Part shown: positions 1-8,820 of the stretch, piece after piece
How the letters are laid out: each line of letters starts with the position of its first letter
Position numbering within the stretch: position 1 is the stretch's first letter
NCBI GenBank assembly: GCA_003990745.1
Contig: RBNI01002669.1
Span: 1-17,837, forward strand
Direction of reading: 5' to 3'
DNA length: 17,837 nt
Source of the DNA: Jimgerdemannia flammicorona
Lineage: Eukaryota; Mucoromycota; Endogonomycetes; Endogonales; Endogonaceae
Translations under genes and position numbers: made by a program
Notes under the pieces: model-generated
Told to the model about the DNA's origin: nothing
Seen by the model: the letters and a program-made list of their open reading frames with translations, nothing else
Databases searched by the model: none

Positions 1-1863
1 AAAAAAAAACCAACTAGGTGGTCTTGTTCTCAGATTTTTCTAGTAAGCCATTCAGGCAGGGCATCAAATAAATGGTCTGCTCTTGTACCATTTCATGCTT
101 CATCATTGGCAATATATCCTAGGCCAACAGTGTTCAGGAGTGACTTGAGTTTTGTACAGAAGGTTTCAAATTCTTCCTTGCCATATATATCAAATTTGAG
201 GTTGCGGAGTTTTACTTGAGATTCAGCGATCATGGTTTCACTACAGTATTGAGCAATCATGAGTTGTTTGAGTCCAGGGGCTGCAGGATGGGCTCCATAT
301 CCTGGGATATTGTTTGCTGTATTCTGAGCAACTACTGTGGATCAGGTGTCCTATATGAGAAATTTTTCAGGAAGAGTTCACCACCATTCTTCAGCAGGTC
401 CTCAGAAAAATGTAACAACTCAGCAGACATAGGCTGTAGTGATAGCAAAGAGTTGTTCCAGAGTGTGGTCTTGATTGTTTGTCAGAAAGTAGTCAGCAAC
501 TCGCTCATTGGTCCATTGATTGGCTTCAAAGTTGGTATCAACTACACTAATAAAGCTTTGGACTTCTTGTGCAGTACCATTGAAGGTAGGTAGGCTCAGA
601 TTTTTGGTTGGTTGGGTCTGTTCAGCTAAGGTAGTAATGGTTGCTACCATTATTGCTACCTGGGCTATGAGGTCTAGAATCTATTGGTTTGCCATGTTGT
701 TTACTGGAGGTGATTAGATTACTGGTAGTAGTATTACTGGTACTACTTGAGGTACTAGTGCAGAGTGTGAGAGTGTTCTTTGGGTGTGTGTAAGTTGCTA
801 GAGTAATAGTTGTAGGTCTGGAGTAAGGGCTCGATAGATAGCTATCTGTTTCTGTATAGGTGTATTCTGTCCTAATAGAGGTGTGTCTTCTTCTGTGGTG
901 TATCCAGAATCAAATTCACTGAGATACTCCTCCTCCTCTTTGGTTTGGTCCCCATGTAATTGGGTTTGCTTGGCATTAAAGTAGACAGAATCAGTTGTAT
1001 ATCTGATTTCGAATAGACTTAATTCAAAGTCAAGTTCTGGTTCAGTATTAGTTTTGGGTTCAGGTAGAGCAGTAGCAGGGCCTACTTCTGGTTCAGAGTC
1101 AGATTGTTGATGAAGGGTTTCTCTTGCTTCTTCTTTAAGAATATGGCAGGCCTTACTATTCTGGAATCAGTAGTATAATATAGTCTTAGTTCTGGTATGA
1201 TGAAAGTCAGTAGAGTTAAGCCACTTGGCTACAGAGGCTTGGGCTTCATGAGGAACTAAGGCTAGAAAGACTGCTGCTGGTTGTCCTAGGTTGCTCGAAT
1301 TTGTGGAGCTGACAAAACTCTTGTTGAGAAGAGTAAAGAAGGCTTCTATAAGACCTTCTTCATCCTGACTTGCTGGGTGTAGTGCAAGGAGTTCGGTGAA
1401 TAGGAGTTCATCTATTTGCTGGTTTAATCAGAGTACTTCTTTCTTTGAATGAAGTTTGTCCCACTTGTTGTAGGTGTGGAGGTCAAATTGTCCTTGTATG
1501 TCAGGTTCAATTCTCTCCAGATTATCAGATGGTTCAGGATAAATTCCAATTCAGAGGTTGGGCTTTATACCAACTTGTAGGAATTCTCAGAGTGGTTTTG
1601 TAGCAGGGTGAGGAAGTGTCTTGAAGCAGAATTGGATTGTAAACTGCTGCTACCAAGTTGTAAGAGGGTTTCTTTTTAGGGTAACCATTACATAGTTCTG
1701 GAAGAGTTTCTGGAAATTTTGGATATTCTGGAAGACTGTTTTCCTATGGTCAAGATCAATTTCATATAGAGTATGTCCTCTATACTTATTGATTTTAAAA
1801 TCGGGTTGACATCTCAACTAAAGTCTTTTTTCGGACTAGTTCTGGATGTTCAGGATTTTCCAT
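1..1863 (-). pseudogene. Gag-type polyprotein of gypsy-2 with long N-terminal extension (decayed, partial)
   Basis: A minus-strand frame is readable from an ATG at 1863 (MENPEHPELVRKK) to the left window edge. It is interrupted by a probable indel near the TTTTAAAA at about 1795-1800 and by scattered stops. The capsid-like part begins near 695 (MANQ) or 650 (MVATITTLAE). It includes LPTFNGTAQEVQSF, a typical opening of fungal gypsy Gag proteins, then a Trp-containing stretch and EEFETFCTKLKSLL and LFDALPEWLTRKI. Before it lie about 390 codons without a recognised domain, rich in Glu/Asp near 890-1100 (TKEEEEYLSEFDSGYTTEED). The stops fall where Arg, Gln or Trp codons would fit. Gag would form the particle that packages element RNA. 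Whether the first 390 codons belong to the same protein or to a separate gene is open. Confidence 0.65.
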
Positions 1864-1916
1864 ATTTCAGGAAGTTCAAGAAACTAAGACCAGCTTAGTT
1901 GAATTGGTGTATTGCT

Positions 1917-1930
1917 GCAGACAATACCCA
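1917..1930 (-). other. candidate primer-binding site of gypsy-2
   Basis: The minus strand reads TGGGTATTGTCTGC, beginning with the TGG that pairs with the CCA end of a tRNA, between the presumed LTR end and the Gag start. The primer tRNA was not identified and the spacing from the presumed LTR end (14 nt) is long, so this is tentative. Confidence 0.3.
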
Positions 1931-2015
1931 ATTAGGAAATTTCGTGACAGGGTTAGGAGTGGGACCTAACAGGGAGCAGATTTACTTAAGAGTGATTTAT
2001 GGATTATTAAATAGG

Positions 2016-2021
2016 TTTATT
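2016..2021 (-). terminator. AATAAA poly(A) signal in gypsy-2 LTR
   Basis: AATAAA on the minus strand lies about 130 bases past the second TATA box, between the embedded frame and the Gag gene. This is the place expected for the R/U5 part of an LTR. Confidence 0.4.
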
Positions 2022-2148
2022 CACTATTCATAATATTGCTATACTAGGAGTAGTTGTATAAAGGGATATTGTGGGGAAGTGCTCAGGGGTTGTGTTCAGA
2101 TTGTTCTGGTCTGTTTAAGTCTGAGATTCTGAGGTCTGAGGGAGGGGG

Positions 2149-2156
2149 TATTTATA
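2149..2156 (-). promoter_or_regulatory. second TATA box of gypsy-2 LTR (Gag-side promoter)
   Basis: The minus strand reads GTATAAATACCCCCTCCC. The same GTATAAATACCC core occurs at the equivalent place in both gypsy-1 LTRs (6697 and 13942). It lies after the LTR frame and before Gag, so it could start a transcript that skips the LTR frame. Confidence 0.5.
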
Positions 2157-2224
2157 CTAGTGAGGGACTATCTGGACTATACTGAATATGGATATAGCAC
2201 TAAGTGCCTTGCTGAGTTAGAATA

Positions 2225-2265
2225 CAGTCATATAGTATAAGGCTAATCTAACTATACTATGACTG
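2225..2265 (-). repeat. inverted repeat just after the gypsy-2 LTR frame
   Basis: CAGTCATATAGTATA (2225-2239) pairs with TATACTATGACTG (2253-2265), with a two-base bulge and a 13-base loop. It begins about 18 bases beyond the stop of the LTR frame on the minus strand. It could be a transcript hairpin or a protein-binding palindrome. Gypsy-1 has short palindromes in tandem at the same place. Confidence 0.55.
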
Positions 2266-2282
2266 CTAAGCTATTTATAGGT

Positions 2283-3380
2283 TTAGATGCTGTCTGGATA
2301 GTCCTTGATGACATCACTATCAATGACATCATCTCTGATGAAGTAGTCATCTAGAAAGAGTGGTTCACAGATTACTTCTCCTTGTTCACTGAGGTAATAA
2401 TACATTGGGACTTCATCACCATCTCACAGGATTGTATCATCTGTTTCATATGCTGGATGAGATATTGGTGAGTGAAGGAGGAGTATATAGCCTTTACTTT
2501 CATTAGATTCACTGTCTGCATACCTTCTATAGGTTATAGCACTATGAGTCACAGGGTTGTAGTAAGCTGGTGGCTGTGGTTCATATCACTCATACTCAGG
2601 TAGTAGAGTTGTCAGTTCAATCTCGAGGATTGTTTGAAGGTATAGATTGTGTTCTCTGATCTCTTCATTATAATTAAAGTAATCAGAGATGAATATGGGT
2701 TGGTATTCATACCAGTGATCATTGTCCCAATAAGTCTTATATGCTGTTATGAACTGTTGTAAGTTCATCAGCAAGATTGGCAGTGTGATCAGGGTTGGTA
2801 GAGATCCTTGGCTTGAGGTCATGTCAGCATCAGAGAGATCATTGTCTTCTGCTTCATCTTCATCGAAGTGGATTATATTGTAGACATCCTTCATGGCATA
2901 TCCAACTTGAGGCATTTGCAGGATATGGTTATTCAGGTGTGGAAAGGTTCTGTCTGTAGTTTCAATGTACTCAAGGTACTTGTGGTTGAGTTCTTGTATC
3001 ATGTTGTTGATTTGGCCATAGGACAGAGTAGCAACCATTTCAACAATAGTAACTCAGAGGCAGGGAATAACAGTACTATACTTGTAGAAGAGTTCTCGAT
3101 GTTTGTGGGTGATGAGCTTCTCATGTTGAGACATCTGGGTAATGTCTATATCATGGTAGTATTCGACCATGTCTTCTAGGAGGCAGCCAATCTGGTAGTA
3201 GCTTGAGATTTGTCTGATTTGGTAGGTCTCATCGAGTATATTCAGGGTATTCCATCAGGCTTCCATGAAGTAGAGAGGTGCTAGGCTATGGATATTCATG
3301 AGGGGCAGAGGGGGTGTAGCTTAGTTGATAATGGCATTCCAAATATCAGCGCGGATGTGGTTGTAGATCTCAGTGGTCAT
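2283..3380 (-). pseudogene. LTR-embedded ORF of gypsy-2 (365 codons, five premature stops)
   Basis: The frame opens at ATG 3380 (MTTEIYNHIRADIW, A at -3) and stays in one frame for 366 codons to TAA at 2283-2285. It is broken by one TAA and four TGA codons, each explainable by a single transition from Gln, Arg or Trp. No known domain, signal peptide or membrane segment is evident. An acidic stretch (FDEDEAEDNDLSDAD) lies mid-protein, and the C-terminus contains FIRDDVIDSDVIKDYPDS. It is related to the gypsy-1 LTR protein: both have Y-x-I-G-x-L-L, then D-I-T-x-M followed at identical spacing by E, K, F and I-P-x-L, and later L-S and I-N, for 15 identities in 52 ungapped positions. The C-terminal DDVI..DVI..(F/Y) pattern is also shared. 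Function unknown. Confidence 0.75.
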
Positions 3381-3450
3381 ATTTGTGTATATTTGGAAGT
3401 TATAGTTGTTGTTTGTTTTGGTTCTCTGCTTTGATGCATCTCAGTGCTTG

Positions 3451-3458
3451 ATATATAT
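3451..3458 (-). promoter_or_regulatory. TATA box ahead of gypsy-2 LTR ORF
   Basis: The minus strand has GCATATATATCAAGC about 75 bases before the ATG at 3380. The corresponding TATAAAA in gypsy-1 lies about 85 bases before its LTR frame. A second AT-rich candidate (TATAAATA, 3641-3648) is farther out and may belong to the flank. Confidence 0.4.
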
Positions 3459-3654
3459 GCATTTGGTCCTGATTAGTAAGATTCTGTTTGTGTAAATCTT
3501 GTATTCCATGACTTTGTATTGACTTAGCTTTGTGTGCTATGACTTTGGTTTGACTCAGCTTTGTAATCATGCAAGTGATTTCCAGATTTGTTCAGAGGTT
3601 ACGTGTGATTTCAGTAGCTTGGAGATTGTATGCTTATAGATATTTATAGATGAC

Positions 3655-4824
3655 AAGTTGGTGAATTTAATGGTTAAACTGCTTATAGATATTAATCTTA
3701 TGCTAGTAGAGCTGACAGAACTAGTACTAGCAGTAGATTTGGTGGGATTTTTTGATCTAAAATTGTCATCCTTATCAGACTTTATAGATATAGAGAGACT
3801 GGTAGCTTGTGTAAAAAATAAATTACTGCTTTTATCAGTTTTAGTAGTATTTGTATTACTATATTTCTCCTGATAGTTTCCACTACTTCTACAATAGTTC
3901 TTTCCACTATTTCTATATTACTAATGCTGATTTCCATATTTATTTTTATTTTCTCAGTAATAACATTAGTATTTCCTATATCTATACTTACTATAGTATT
4001 TACAGTAGCTATTATACTTAGTTGATTAGCTATTATATTGTTGATTTTGAATTTGGGGTTATTGGCCTTATTGTTGATCATGCTTTTGACCTCATTTGGT
4101 ATTATGTCTGTGGAATCCATAGAATGTCCTTTCATCATCATTGTCTTTGGCACTATTTTCTTGATATATTTCCTTATTCATAAGACTTATTATTATATAG
4201 GTATAGTCTATAAGAGTGCTACTCTCATATATAGCTATGATAATAACATTATATATCCAGAAGTCCTCTTATGAGTACTATAACCTTATCTTTATTGCCA
4301 ATGCAATTTATAGATATACTGAGAGAATTTACTTGATTTACCAGATTGTCAATGTGACTGATATATTTATAGATACTCTTCTTGAGCTTTACTTAAAGAT
4401 TGAATAGCTGAGATTTCAGATAGAATCTATTTGATGTGGATGCTTACACATAATGATTGCATAGAGCTTCTCATGCTTCATTGGCCATATCTATATATAT
4501 TATAAGCTTTATTTGTGAGTTTGATAATATAAATATGATCTTACATAATCCTTAGTAATTATTTACAGGGTTGTAGTCTTGAATCTATACTTGTGACTTT
4601 ATATACTCTGCCAAGCCACATTTGTCAAGAAGATATAGAATGCTCAGATAGTATAATCTTTCCTATCAAAGATCAGAATGGACCTCTTGACTGTATTTAT
4701 ACTTATAATGAGATTGTTCTTATTGCTGAAATGCTTATAGTTGGCAGATCCATATTGCTTATATTACTAGATTGACTATCTACCATTTCTAGCATATATT
4801 GTATAGTATATATTTATAAGATAT

Positions 4825-4829
<5 letters not shown>
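3655..4829 (-). pseudogene. Ty1/copia-type Gag gene, decayed remnant
   Basis: On the minus strand a plausible start lies at 4795 (MLEMVDSQSSNISNMDLP). Near 4640-4680 is IFDRKDYTI followed by a TGA where copia Gag proteins have Trp in their F-x-G-x-N-Y-x-x-W motif. From 4488 a frame reads MANEA, a stop at the expected Trp, EALCNHYV, then NRFYLKSQLFNL and DKVIVLIRGL, the usual copia Gag core in order and spacing. A frameshift follows near 4245. At 3963-4004 a C-x2-C-x4-H-x4-C zinc knuckle is recognisable with the second Cys and the His both replaced by Tyr, single G-to-A and C-to-T changes. The rest of this copia element is not seen: gypsy-2 starts on one side, the T-run and LINE on the other. 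No pol motif was found here. Confidence 0.8.

Positions 4830-4860
<31 letters not shown>
4830..4860 (+). repeat. poly-T tract, 31 T
   Basis: An uninterrupted run of 31 T separates the copia Gag remnant from the LINE reverse-transcriptase sequence that starts at once to its right. It could be a microsatellite, or the poly-A tail of a minus-strand retroposed fragment seen from the other strand. Confidence 0.9.
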
Positions 4861-5387
4861 CTATATCTACTTAGTATTAAGATGACAACTCAATATATCA
4901 ATATATGACTTATGCTATTCTATCAGATTTATATTATTCATTAGTAATATATAAAATATATAACCTATATAACTTCAATAAAGTATCTCTCTTTTACTAC
5001 AGCAATGATTTTATATAATGAATATTATGGTATCTCATTCTTATTAGAGAGAGAGATTTCTTAGAGAGATCTACTGTCTCTTATTCTGTATACTTTATCA
5101 TTAGAGCTATTAATAAACAGGATTTGCTATAAGATATCAAAGCTTCCAGTCTTAGAAATTGTCTGGAAGGTTGGAGTCTTTATTGATAATATAGTAGTTA
5201 GACTTAGTTCTATTGATAATATTAGTGAGCTGAGGGCTACTATAGACTAATATAAGGAGTGCTCTGGGGTGAAGCTCAACTAGTATAAGTGTGAGATAAT
5301 GGTACTAAAGAATGATTTAATAGATAGAAATATTGTAGAAACTATTGTCTCTATAGAGAAGATATCTGGGTATATTTCTATTAGTAT
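4861..5387 (+). pseudogene. LINE reverse transcriptase, first part (interrupted by gypsy-1)
   Basis: One plus-strand frame (first base 4861, codon phase of 5041) reads through with a few stops. At 5017-5079 the residues line up without gaps to the non-LTR RT block N-G...F.L.RG(V/I)RQGDPLS: Asn, Phe, Leu, Arg, Asp, Leu and Ser are kept, while Gly, Pro and Gln positions are changed to Glu or Arg, Leu and a TAG (5062), all single C-to-T or G-to-A changes. Then come ILYTLSLELL, FIDN (5179-5190) at the position of the F/Y-A-D-D catalytic box, and SGVKLN (5263-5277), the conserved block that follows it. The enzyme would copy LINE RNA at the nicked target. Two catalytic-box residues have changed, so this copy is dead. 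The 5' end of the LINE is missing, apparently truncated at the T-run. Confidence 0.8.
5384..5387 (+). repeat. target-site duplication of gypsy-1, left copy (GTAT)
   Basis: GTAT lies directly before the left LTR (TGTAATGG) and recurs directly after the right LTR at 14179-14182. A fifth base (A) also matches if the LTR is taken to end one base earlier. Confidence 0.85.
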
Positions 5388-5542
5388 TGTAATGGTGACT
5401 CCAGAATGATGACATCAGCATAGGAGACAGCCTTTCCTCGCAAGCCACCAGATTGGAGCACAAGAAGATTATATGGCATATGAGATGGGCAATGATGACT
5501 AACTATGAGTCATTGTGACCACAGCACAAGCATCCTGAAGAA

Positions 5543-5549
5543 TATAAAA
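5543..5549 (+). promoter_or_regulatory. TATA box ahead of LTR ORF, 5' LTR
   Basis: TATAAAA lies 87 bases before the ATG at 5630 and is unchanged in the 3' LTR (12792-12798). The LTR frame start has a favourable AAACAAAATG context. Confidence 0.55.
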
Positions 5550-5629
5550 GAAGGATCAAGGAACTGCAGTAGTAGCAACCAATAAGAATCACCAATCCCA
5601 AAATAGCTCAAAGACTTACTACAAACAAA

Positions 5630-6488
5630 ATGCCTGCTGTCTGCCAAACCTCAAGGTCAAGGAACCACCAAGATACCTCAGTCAAAGAAAGGATGTTCCA
5701 AGACATCAGAAGAGCCATGAGGACCCACTTAAGAAGGACTCCTAGTATCTATCTAGGTACTGCAGACCCTTATCACTTCATTCTCTACTACCATGAAATA
5801 CGTAGAAATAAGGATCACCATTGCTACCAAATACCTCCAAATATGGCAGGAGTACAAAATAGGAAACCTCTTCTGCTGGAAGTTCCCACAGGCCAGCACC
5901 CAAGAGCTATAAGATACCACTCCCATGGATATATGCAAAATGAGGACAGCTAAGAAGATCCATCAGATCTTCAGGCATGCACCATGGTCGATCCCCAACT
6001 TGGAGTATGTTAGAGTCTTGGACTTCAGAGACCTGTCATCCTGCTGTATCAATGCACTAGAAGCCAGGGTGGCTACAGAAGCCCAGTCCACTATCACTCT
6101 CAACAGTGAAGAAGTAGAAGACTTCTGGCACCCCATCCTCCAGGACAACCCAGACCAATTCCTGCAAGGATTGATCTCAGTATTCCAAGGCCCAAGCATC
6201 TGGGTTAGATCTCCCCAAGACCTCACATTTGTCCCCTATTTTGTGGAAGAGAACCTCATAGACTGGAGAGCTCCAGACCTTGTTCCCGATTTTCCTGCCA
6301 CAGCCGAACGTGATGATGTCATTGGCGATGATGTCATCCCTCATGACTTCGACATACATGAGACATGCGATATACCTGAAGTACGTGAAATGCATGACCT
6401 GCATGACGAATTTGTGGATCTCATCTCCTTCAGTAATGATGATGATGATGATGAAGAAGCCCCCATGGTCCTGAACTTTCTGCTCTAA
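5630..6488 (+). pseudogene. LTR-embedded ORF, 5' LTR copy (frameshifted)
   Basis: Begins MPAVCQTSRSRNHQDT and ends EEAPMVLNFLL, as in the intact 3' copy at 12879-13733. A 4-bp insertion creating TACGTA at 5799-5804 shifts the frame, and a TAA at 5910 (CAA in the 3' copy) adds a stop. The second half then stays open from 5925 to 6488. Many codons differ from the 3' copy by replacement changes (for example Asp to Gly, Cys to Tyr, Gln to Trp), as expected for mutation without selection after insertion. See the 3' copy for motifs. Confidence 0.85.
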
Positions 6489-6496
6489 GTTCTTTG

Positions 6497-6636
6497 TTAC
6501 ACCAGATAATGCCAGCACCAGTATTCTCATATAACACTGGATAATGCCAGCACCGGTATTCTGAGGTGATACGAAATTATTCCAGCACTGGCATTTTGAT
6601 GTGATACCAAATAATACTAGCCCTGGAACTTGGTAG
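6497..6636 (+). repeat. four 35-bp tandem repeats after LTR ORF, 5' LTR
   Basis: Units start at 6497, 6532, 6567 and 6602, each of form (T)(A/G)A(C/T)AC...AATAATGCCAGCACCGGTATT. Each has a palindrome-like core near CCAGCACTGG; the last unit is the most diverged. They begin nine bases after the LTR frame stop (TAA 6486-6488). Confidence 0.85.
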
Positions 6637-6696
6637 TTTTAGTTATTGAAATTTATATTTAGCTTTATATCTTAGCAACCATTGAATTATATTTTG

Positions 6697-6729
6697 TATA
6701 AATACCCATCTTATTTCCTCTAAAATAAA
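6697..6729 (+). promoter_or_regulatory. second TATA box and AATAAA, 5' LTR
   Basis: TATAAATA at 6697-6704 is followed by AATAAA at 6724-6729. The TATA box would place a start site near 6725-6735, downstream of the LTR frame, giving a Gag-Pol transcript without it. AATAAA in the 3' LTR would end transcripts. If transcription instead starts from the first TATA box (5543), the LTR frame would lie at the front of the genomic RNA. Confidence 0.5.
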
Positions 6730-6927
6730 GTCAGTTCTGGTTTTACTTACACACACTTCCTTGCAAGCAATCTAAGAGATAACAAGATAGTTAAAGATAA
6801 GAAGTTTGAGGACTATAAGACCTTGGGAAGGCACTCCAATAAGAACTTGCTTATAACAACTTGAGTTAGTCTAAGAGATACACCTTGAAGAGAATCTGGC
6901 ATATTTGAAGGACTCAGCGACCACTAC

Positions 6928-8316
6928 ATGACAACTTGGTGTCCATTAGCTAGTGATTCAAGATGAATCCCTCACTTTCAAGCTGAAAAACAAACAACCC
7001 CCACAACAACTACCCTGACTACAAGAGTTACCCCTGCAAGAATTCAAGACAAGATGGAAATACACCCCCCTATATTCTATGGATATACTACTGAAGAGTC
7101 AATCCTGACCTTTATTGAAGACTTTGAACAATTCGCCACTATACGAGCCCTTGGTGTGGATGCTCAATTGGCCCTTCTACCAGTCAGCCTCAGAGGACCT
7201 GCTAGAGACAAGTTTAATGCAGCCACTATTGCTGGTGCTGATGCAGTCAAACTTGGCAATATGAAGGACTTCCTCAGAACAACATATTATACCGAAAAGA
7301 TCAAGCAAGCTCTCAAGGATTAACTCAATACTATCTGCCAGGGACTTAGTGAAGATTCCAACTCATTCTATACCTGAATCTGCCATCAGATTGTCTTGGC
7401 TGACTATGATGACTACCTCAAGGAACAAATAGCGGATTCAACCTTCCTCAAAGGAGTTCACCCCGAAATTGCTCTAGCAATCTGATCTACCCCAGCTGCA
7501 CTGACCCTTGATCAGAAAGTGGTCTTTGCACAGAGATATTGGACTGCCAGACACCCTGCTGAACACTCAATGGAGAAAATAACTGGCATCAAGATGGAGC
7601 CATCAAAGCCAACTAGTATCTTACCTGCTACAGTTGTGAACAGACAACCAACCACACCTACCCCCAAGACAGCCAAAGCTGACCCAGTGGAAGAACTTGC
7701 CAAGCAGTTTGCTAAGATGACTGCACACCTTGGTGATGTTGTTAGAGAAGTCCGAAGCACCAACAGGAGACCAGTGCAGAGATTTGCAGCTGCTACAGAA
7801 GAATGCAATAACATCACATGCTTCAGATATAGAGAAGAAGGCCACTATGCAAAGAATTACATGACTGAAATAAGACACAAAGCCCAACTAAGCAATGCTA
7901 GCAGAACCAGAGAACAAACCAATGCAGTAGTCATTGAGGAGATTGGTGACACTGATGATGAAGAATACTATGAGAAGCTCAAATTCTACCCTGCTACTGA
8001 AGGTACCAGAACCCAGTCCAAGCCCTATGACAAGAAGAGCAACAGCAAGCCAGTTGGAAGACCAAAGAAGACCCCAGCTGTCACCATTCAAAGCAAGACC
8101 CAACCCAAGGAGATTGATCAAGACATGGAGTTAGATGAAGCTGCCCACCAAATTATTGAAGGCACTACTCCAGTCTCAGGAGAAAGTGAAAGCAAGAAGG
8201 AACAGAAGCTGCACAAGACCAAGATCCACCAGTATGATATCTACAAGGATCTCAAGGAACAGAAGGTCAATGCCACTTTTGGATAACTAGCTGAAGTCCC
8301 TGCCTTCAGACAGCAG
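6928..8316 (+). pseudogene. gag: Gag (capsid/nucleocapsid) of gypsy-1, decayed
   Basis: Gag would assemble the particle. The start is uncertain: ATG 7054 opens the clean frame (MEIHPPIFYGYTTEES), but the same frame continues upstream through a TGA at 6964 to an ATG at 6928, inside the last bases of the LTR. The capsid part (about 7054-7560) has ILTFIEDFEQFATI and LPVSLRGPARDKF, typical of gypsy Gag. A zinc knuckle at 7819-7860 reads C-F-R-Y-R-E-E-G-H-Y-A-K-N-Y, where two of the three Cys have become Tyr by G-to-A. Stops at 7321 (TAA), 7375 and 7483 (TGA) and 8284 (TAA) interrupt it. A charged Lys/Glu-rich tail follows the knuckle and leads in frame to the protease. Confidence 0.85.
6937..6953 (+). 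other. primer-binding site of gypsy-1
   Basis: TGGTGTCCATTAGCTAG starts three bases after the LTR end (GACA-ACT-TGG). TGG pairs with the tRNA CCA end; the implied tRNA 3' end is ...GGACACCA. The primer tRNA was not identified, and it does not look like initiator-Met. Confidence 0.7.
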
Positions 8317-8820
8317 TTGAGAGTAGGACTTGCAACTACCACCAAGAATCAAGAGTACAAGATTGTAGAAGCTCACAATGCACAAGAAGAATCCGAGAAC
8401 TCAGGTAAAGAATCTGAAGACCAGCACAAGACATCAGCCTATACCCCCTGCCAGATCGAAGACTGTATCTTTGATGCCATCATTGATACTGGTGCTGGAG
8501 GATGCCTCATGAGCAAGAAGGCAATTGACTGCCTAGGTTGGGATATTGAAGAGTCCACCAAGATGGTCTATGTCACAGCAGATGGTATATGAGCTACCCC
8601 CCTTGGCAAAATCTGAGAAGTCCCCATCAAGATAGGAGGAGCTACCATCTCAGTAGATGTGATTGTTACAAGCGCCACCAATTATGACATCCTCATTGGC
8701 AACCAATGGCTTCACAAGGCCAGGGCCATCATTGACCTCAATGCCCAGAAGATGCAGATCAACTACAGAGGAAGAAAGGTATGAGTCTCTATCAATGTCC
8801 ACAAAGGAGTCCTACCAGAC
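8317..8820 (+). pseudogene. retropepsin-like aspartic protease of gypsy-1 pol
   Basis: The protease would cut the polyprotein. In the shared frame, IEDCIFDAIIDTGAGGCLMS carries the catalytic D-T-G-A (8485-8496) after a hydrophobic strand. Farther on, TNYDILIGNQWLHKARAIID is the conserved second half (usually I-L-G-x-x-W-L). TGA stops at 8590, 8614 and 8782 each fit a former CGA Arg codon. The upstream stop at 8284 means the ATG at 8317 is only the first one in the surviving segment, not a true start. Confidence 0.85.

Larger units (their letters stand above)
1..3655 (-). mobile_element. Ty3/gypsy-type LTR element gypsy-2, 5' part, truncated by window edge
   Basis: Read on the minus strand this holds, in order, an LTR with an embedded reading frame (2283-3380), a TATA box and AATAAA, a possible primer-binding site near 1917-1930, and a long decayed Gag-type frame from 1863 leftward. 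The pol genes and 3' LTR would lie outside the window. Base composition changes near 3600-3655, where the AT-rich copia remnant begins, so the outer edge is placed there. The second LTR is not visible, so neither edge can be proved. Assignment to Ty3/gypsy rests on the Gag-like sequence at 1-695 and on the LTR plan it shares with the complete gypsy-1 element at 5388-14178. Confidence 0.7.
1945..3655 (-). repeat. 5' LTR of gypsy-2 (edges approximate)
   Basis: The stretch is defined by analogy with gypsy-1: upstream TATA, embedded frame, hairpin, second TATA (TATAAATACCCCC), AATAAA, then a TGG-starting primer-binding candidate. On the minus strand TGTCATC at 3655 and a TGTCA ending at 1945 are possible LTR ends; an alternative start lies near 3603 (CGTAACC, compare TGTAAC in gypsy-1). 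Without the other LTR copy or a target duplication these ends are guesses. Between the AATAAA and the Gag start at 1863 nothing beyond the primer-binding candidate was found. Confidence 0.5.
5388..6933 (+). repeat. 5' LTR of gypsy-1 (1546 bp)
   Basis: Starts TGTAATGGTGAC and ends CTACATGACA. The 3' LTR (12637-14178, 1542 bp) matches along its whole length; the 4-bp length difference is accounted for by one insertion at 5799-5804. In the first 245 bp I count 16 differences, all transitions. The LTR carries a TATA box, an embedded frame, four 35-bp repeats, a second TATA box and AATAAA. It is much longer than typical fungal LTRs because it contains the frame. Confidence 0.95.

Noticed and set aside
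216..593. Plus-strand 125-codon frame
   Set aside because: It lies antisense to the readable Gag-type frame of gypsy-2 and has no domain of its own.
3658..4407. Plus-strand hydrophobic frames suggestive of membrane proteins
   Set aside because: AT-rich complement of the copia Gag remnant; the Leu/Ile/Val content is a by-product of T-rich codons.
6177..6530. Minus-strand 117-codon frame in the LTR, repeated at 13422-13775
   Set aside because: Complement of the LTR frame; its Ile run is only the GAT repeat read backwards. Present in both LTRs only because the LTRs are copies.
6497..6636. CRISPR-like array
   Set aside because: Units are directly adjacent 35-bp tandem repeats without spacers, inside a eukaryotic LTR.
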